Positions 63,541 to 64,000 of a DNA stretch of 64,000 nucleotides are shown here, in pieces. The stretch spans positions 248,001 through 312,000 of the forward strand of contig NZ_CP047020.1 in the NCBI RefSeq assembly GCF_009796285.1, given 5' to 3'. The stretch's first letter is position 1. Every line of letters begins with the position of its first letter. The DNA comes from Streptomyces broussonetiae (GTDB taxonomy: Bacteria; Actinomycetota; Actinomycetes; Streptomycetales; Streptomycetaceae). The position numbers and the translations under genes are program-made. The notes under the pieces are model-generated. The model had not been told where the DNA came from and made no database searches. It saw only the letters and a program-made list of their open reading frames with translations.

Positions 63541-64000
63541 CTACGCGTGTTTGACCCCGTTGATCTGCGGTTGCTCGTCGGCCTGGTTGGCGAGCGCCCG
63601 CAGTTCGTCGGCGTAGGTGGCCCAGACATCACGGGTGAGGAAGTGACCGACGCCGGGCACAAGGTGCAGGCGTGCGCCGGGGATCGCGGCGGCGACGTCA
63701 CGCGCGGACGATACTCGCAGAAGCGGGTCGCGCTCGCCGTGCAGTACCAAGGTCGGTGCGGTGATCTGGGCGAGTGGTCCGCCCTGCCATTTCGCGCCGA
63801 TCTGGCGGCTCTGCGCCTTCGAGTCGCGGAAGCTGGCGACCTGGTGCACCGCCTCCTTGTCTACGAACTCGCGCACATCATGCTCGTCGATGTGTTGGCC
63901 GGGCGTGGCCAGGATGCGGGCGATGGCCACGGCCAGGTCCAAGTTGCCCTGAGGAGTCTCAGGGTAGTGAAGCCGGGCGAATCGGGGCAGGCATGCCAGG
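63541..64000 (-). CDS. Alpha/beta hydrolase, C-terminal part, cut by the window edge
   Basis: The reverse frame is open to the right edge. It shows the C-terminal half of an alpha/beta hydrolase: APTLVLHGERDPLLRVSSAR (acid position Asp) and LVPGVGHFLTRD (catalytic His). The nucleophile region lies beyond the window. Probably a cytoplasmic hydrolase of the haloperoxidase-like esterase group. Confidence 0.75.
   Translation of the reverse strand, partial: LACLPRFARLHYPETPQGNLDLAVAIARILATPGQHIDEHDVREFVDKEAVHQVASFRDSKAQSRQIGAKWQGGPLAQITAPTLVLHGERDPLLRVSSARDVAAAIPGARLHLVPGVGHFLTRDVWATYADELRALANQADEQPQINGVKHA

Overview
The window looks like Streptomyces chromosome, or a close actinomycete. GC is very high, GTG starts and 1-4 nt ATGA/GTGA overlaps are common, and the families are typical of the genus: RsbW-like ATPases, STAS and SigB/F-type sigma, LAL-type LuxR, PucR, DUF5133, DUF3618 and DUF4235. 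Many insertion sequences and broken genes suggest a chromosomal arm or another accessory region. No rRNA, tRNA or CRISPR array was seen.

Layout. 0-2.2 kb: an IS110 element beside a broken carboxylesterase. 2.4-4.8 kb: a reverse-strand run of an ATP-binding regulator, a small Cys-rich protein and a vanadium-haloperoxidase-like protein. 6.2-10.4 kb: an ECF sigma/anti-sigma pair divergent from a cupredoxin-metallophosphoesterase-membrane protein operon. 12.2-20.3 kb: an Lrp-type regulator, an FMN 2-hydroxyacid oxidase, a benzoylformate-decarboxylase-like enzyme, an atypical SDR and a LAL regulator; this resembles mandelate-type catabolism. 20.5-25.3 kb: three UbiX paralogues around one UbiD decarboxylase and a MarR regulator with four clear operator copies. 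25.4-27.8 kb: a truncated XRE regulator abutting a three-gene tyrosine-recombinase module. 27.9-31.5 kb: an epimerase and regulatory genes, followed by a second IS110 element. 33.4-39.1 kb: a molybdenum hydroxylase (xanthine-dehydrogenase-like) cluster with PucR and MerR-TOBE regulators. 39.1-45.1 kb: an IS graveyard (ISL3, IS256, another remnant, IS701 nested against IS630). 45.3-50.0 kb: a TetR-controlled operon of hydrolases and a luciferase-like enzyme. 50.2-51.4 kb: IS5 and IS1182 debris. 51.4-55.9 kb: a Rieske-FAD oxidoreductase and a methyltransferase-CDGSH-diiron oxidase operon. 56.2-63.4 kb: a general stress/envelope block (cold shock, STAS, sigma, DUF5133, ANTAR, BrkB, PAP2, holin-X/DUF3618/DUF4235). 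The right edge cuts an alpha/beta hydrolase.

How genes may work together. The 2-hydroxyacid oxidase would make a 2-keto acid for the ThDP decarboxylase, giving an aldehyde. UbiX would supply prenylated FMN to UbiD for decarboxylation of an aromatic or unsaturated acid. Both sets have dedicated regulators and could form one aromatic-acid island, although no aldehyde dehydrogenase or ring-cleavage gene is present. At least five otherwise normal genes carry apparent one-base indels, so either sequencing error or real decay must be considered across the window. No clear-cut new defence or CRISPR-like system was found. The strongest leads are the triple-UbiX cluster, the methyltransferase-CDGSH-diiron operon, the recombinase module and the two IS110 elements with possible bridge-RNA ends.
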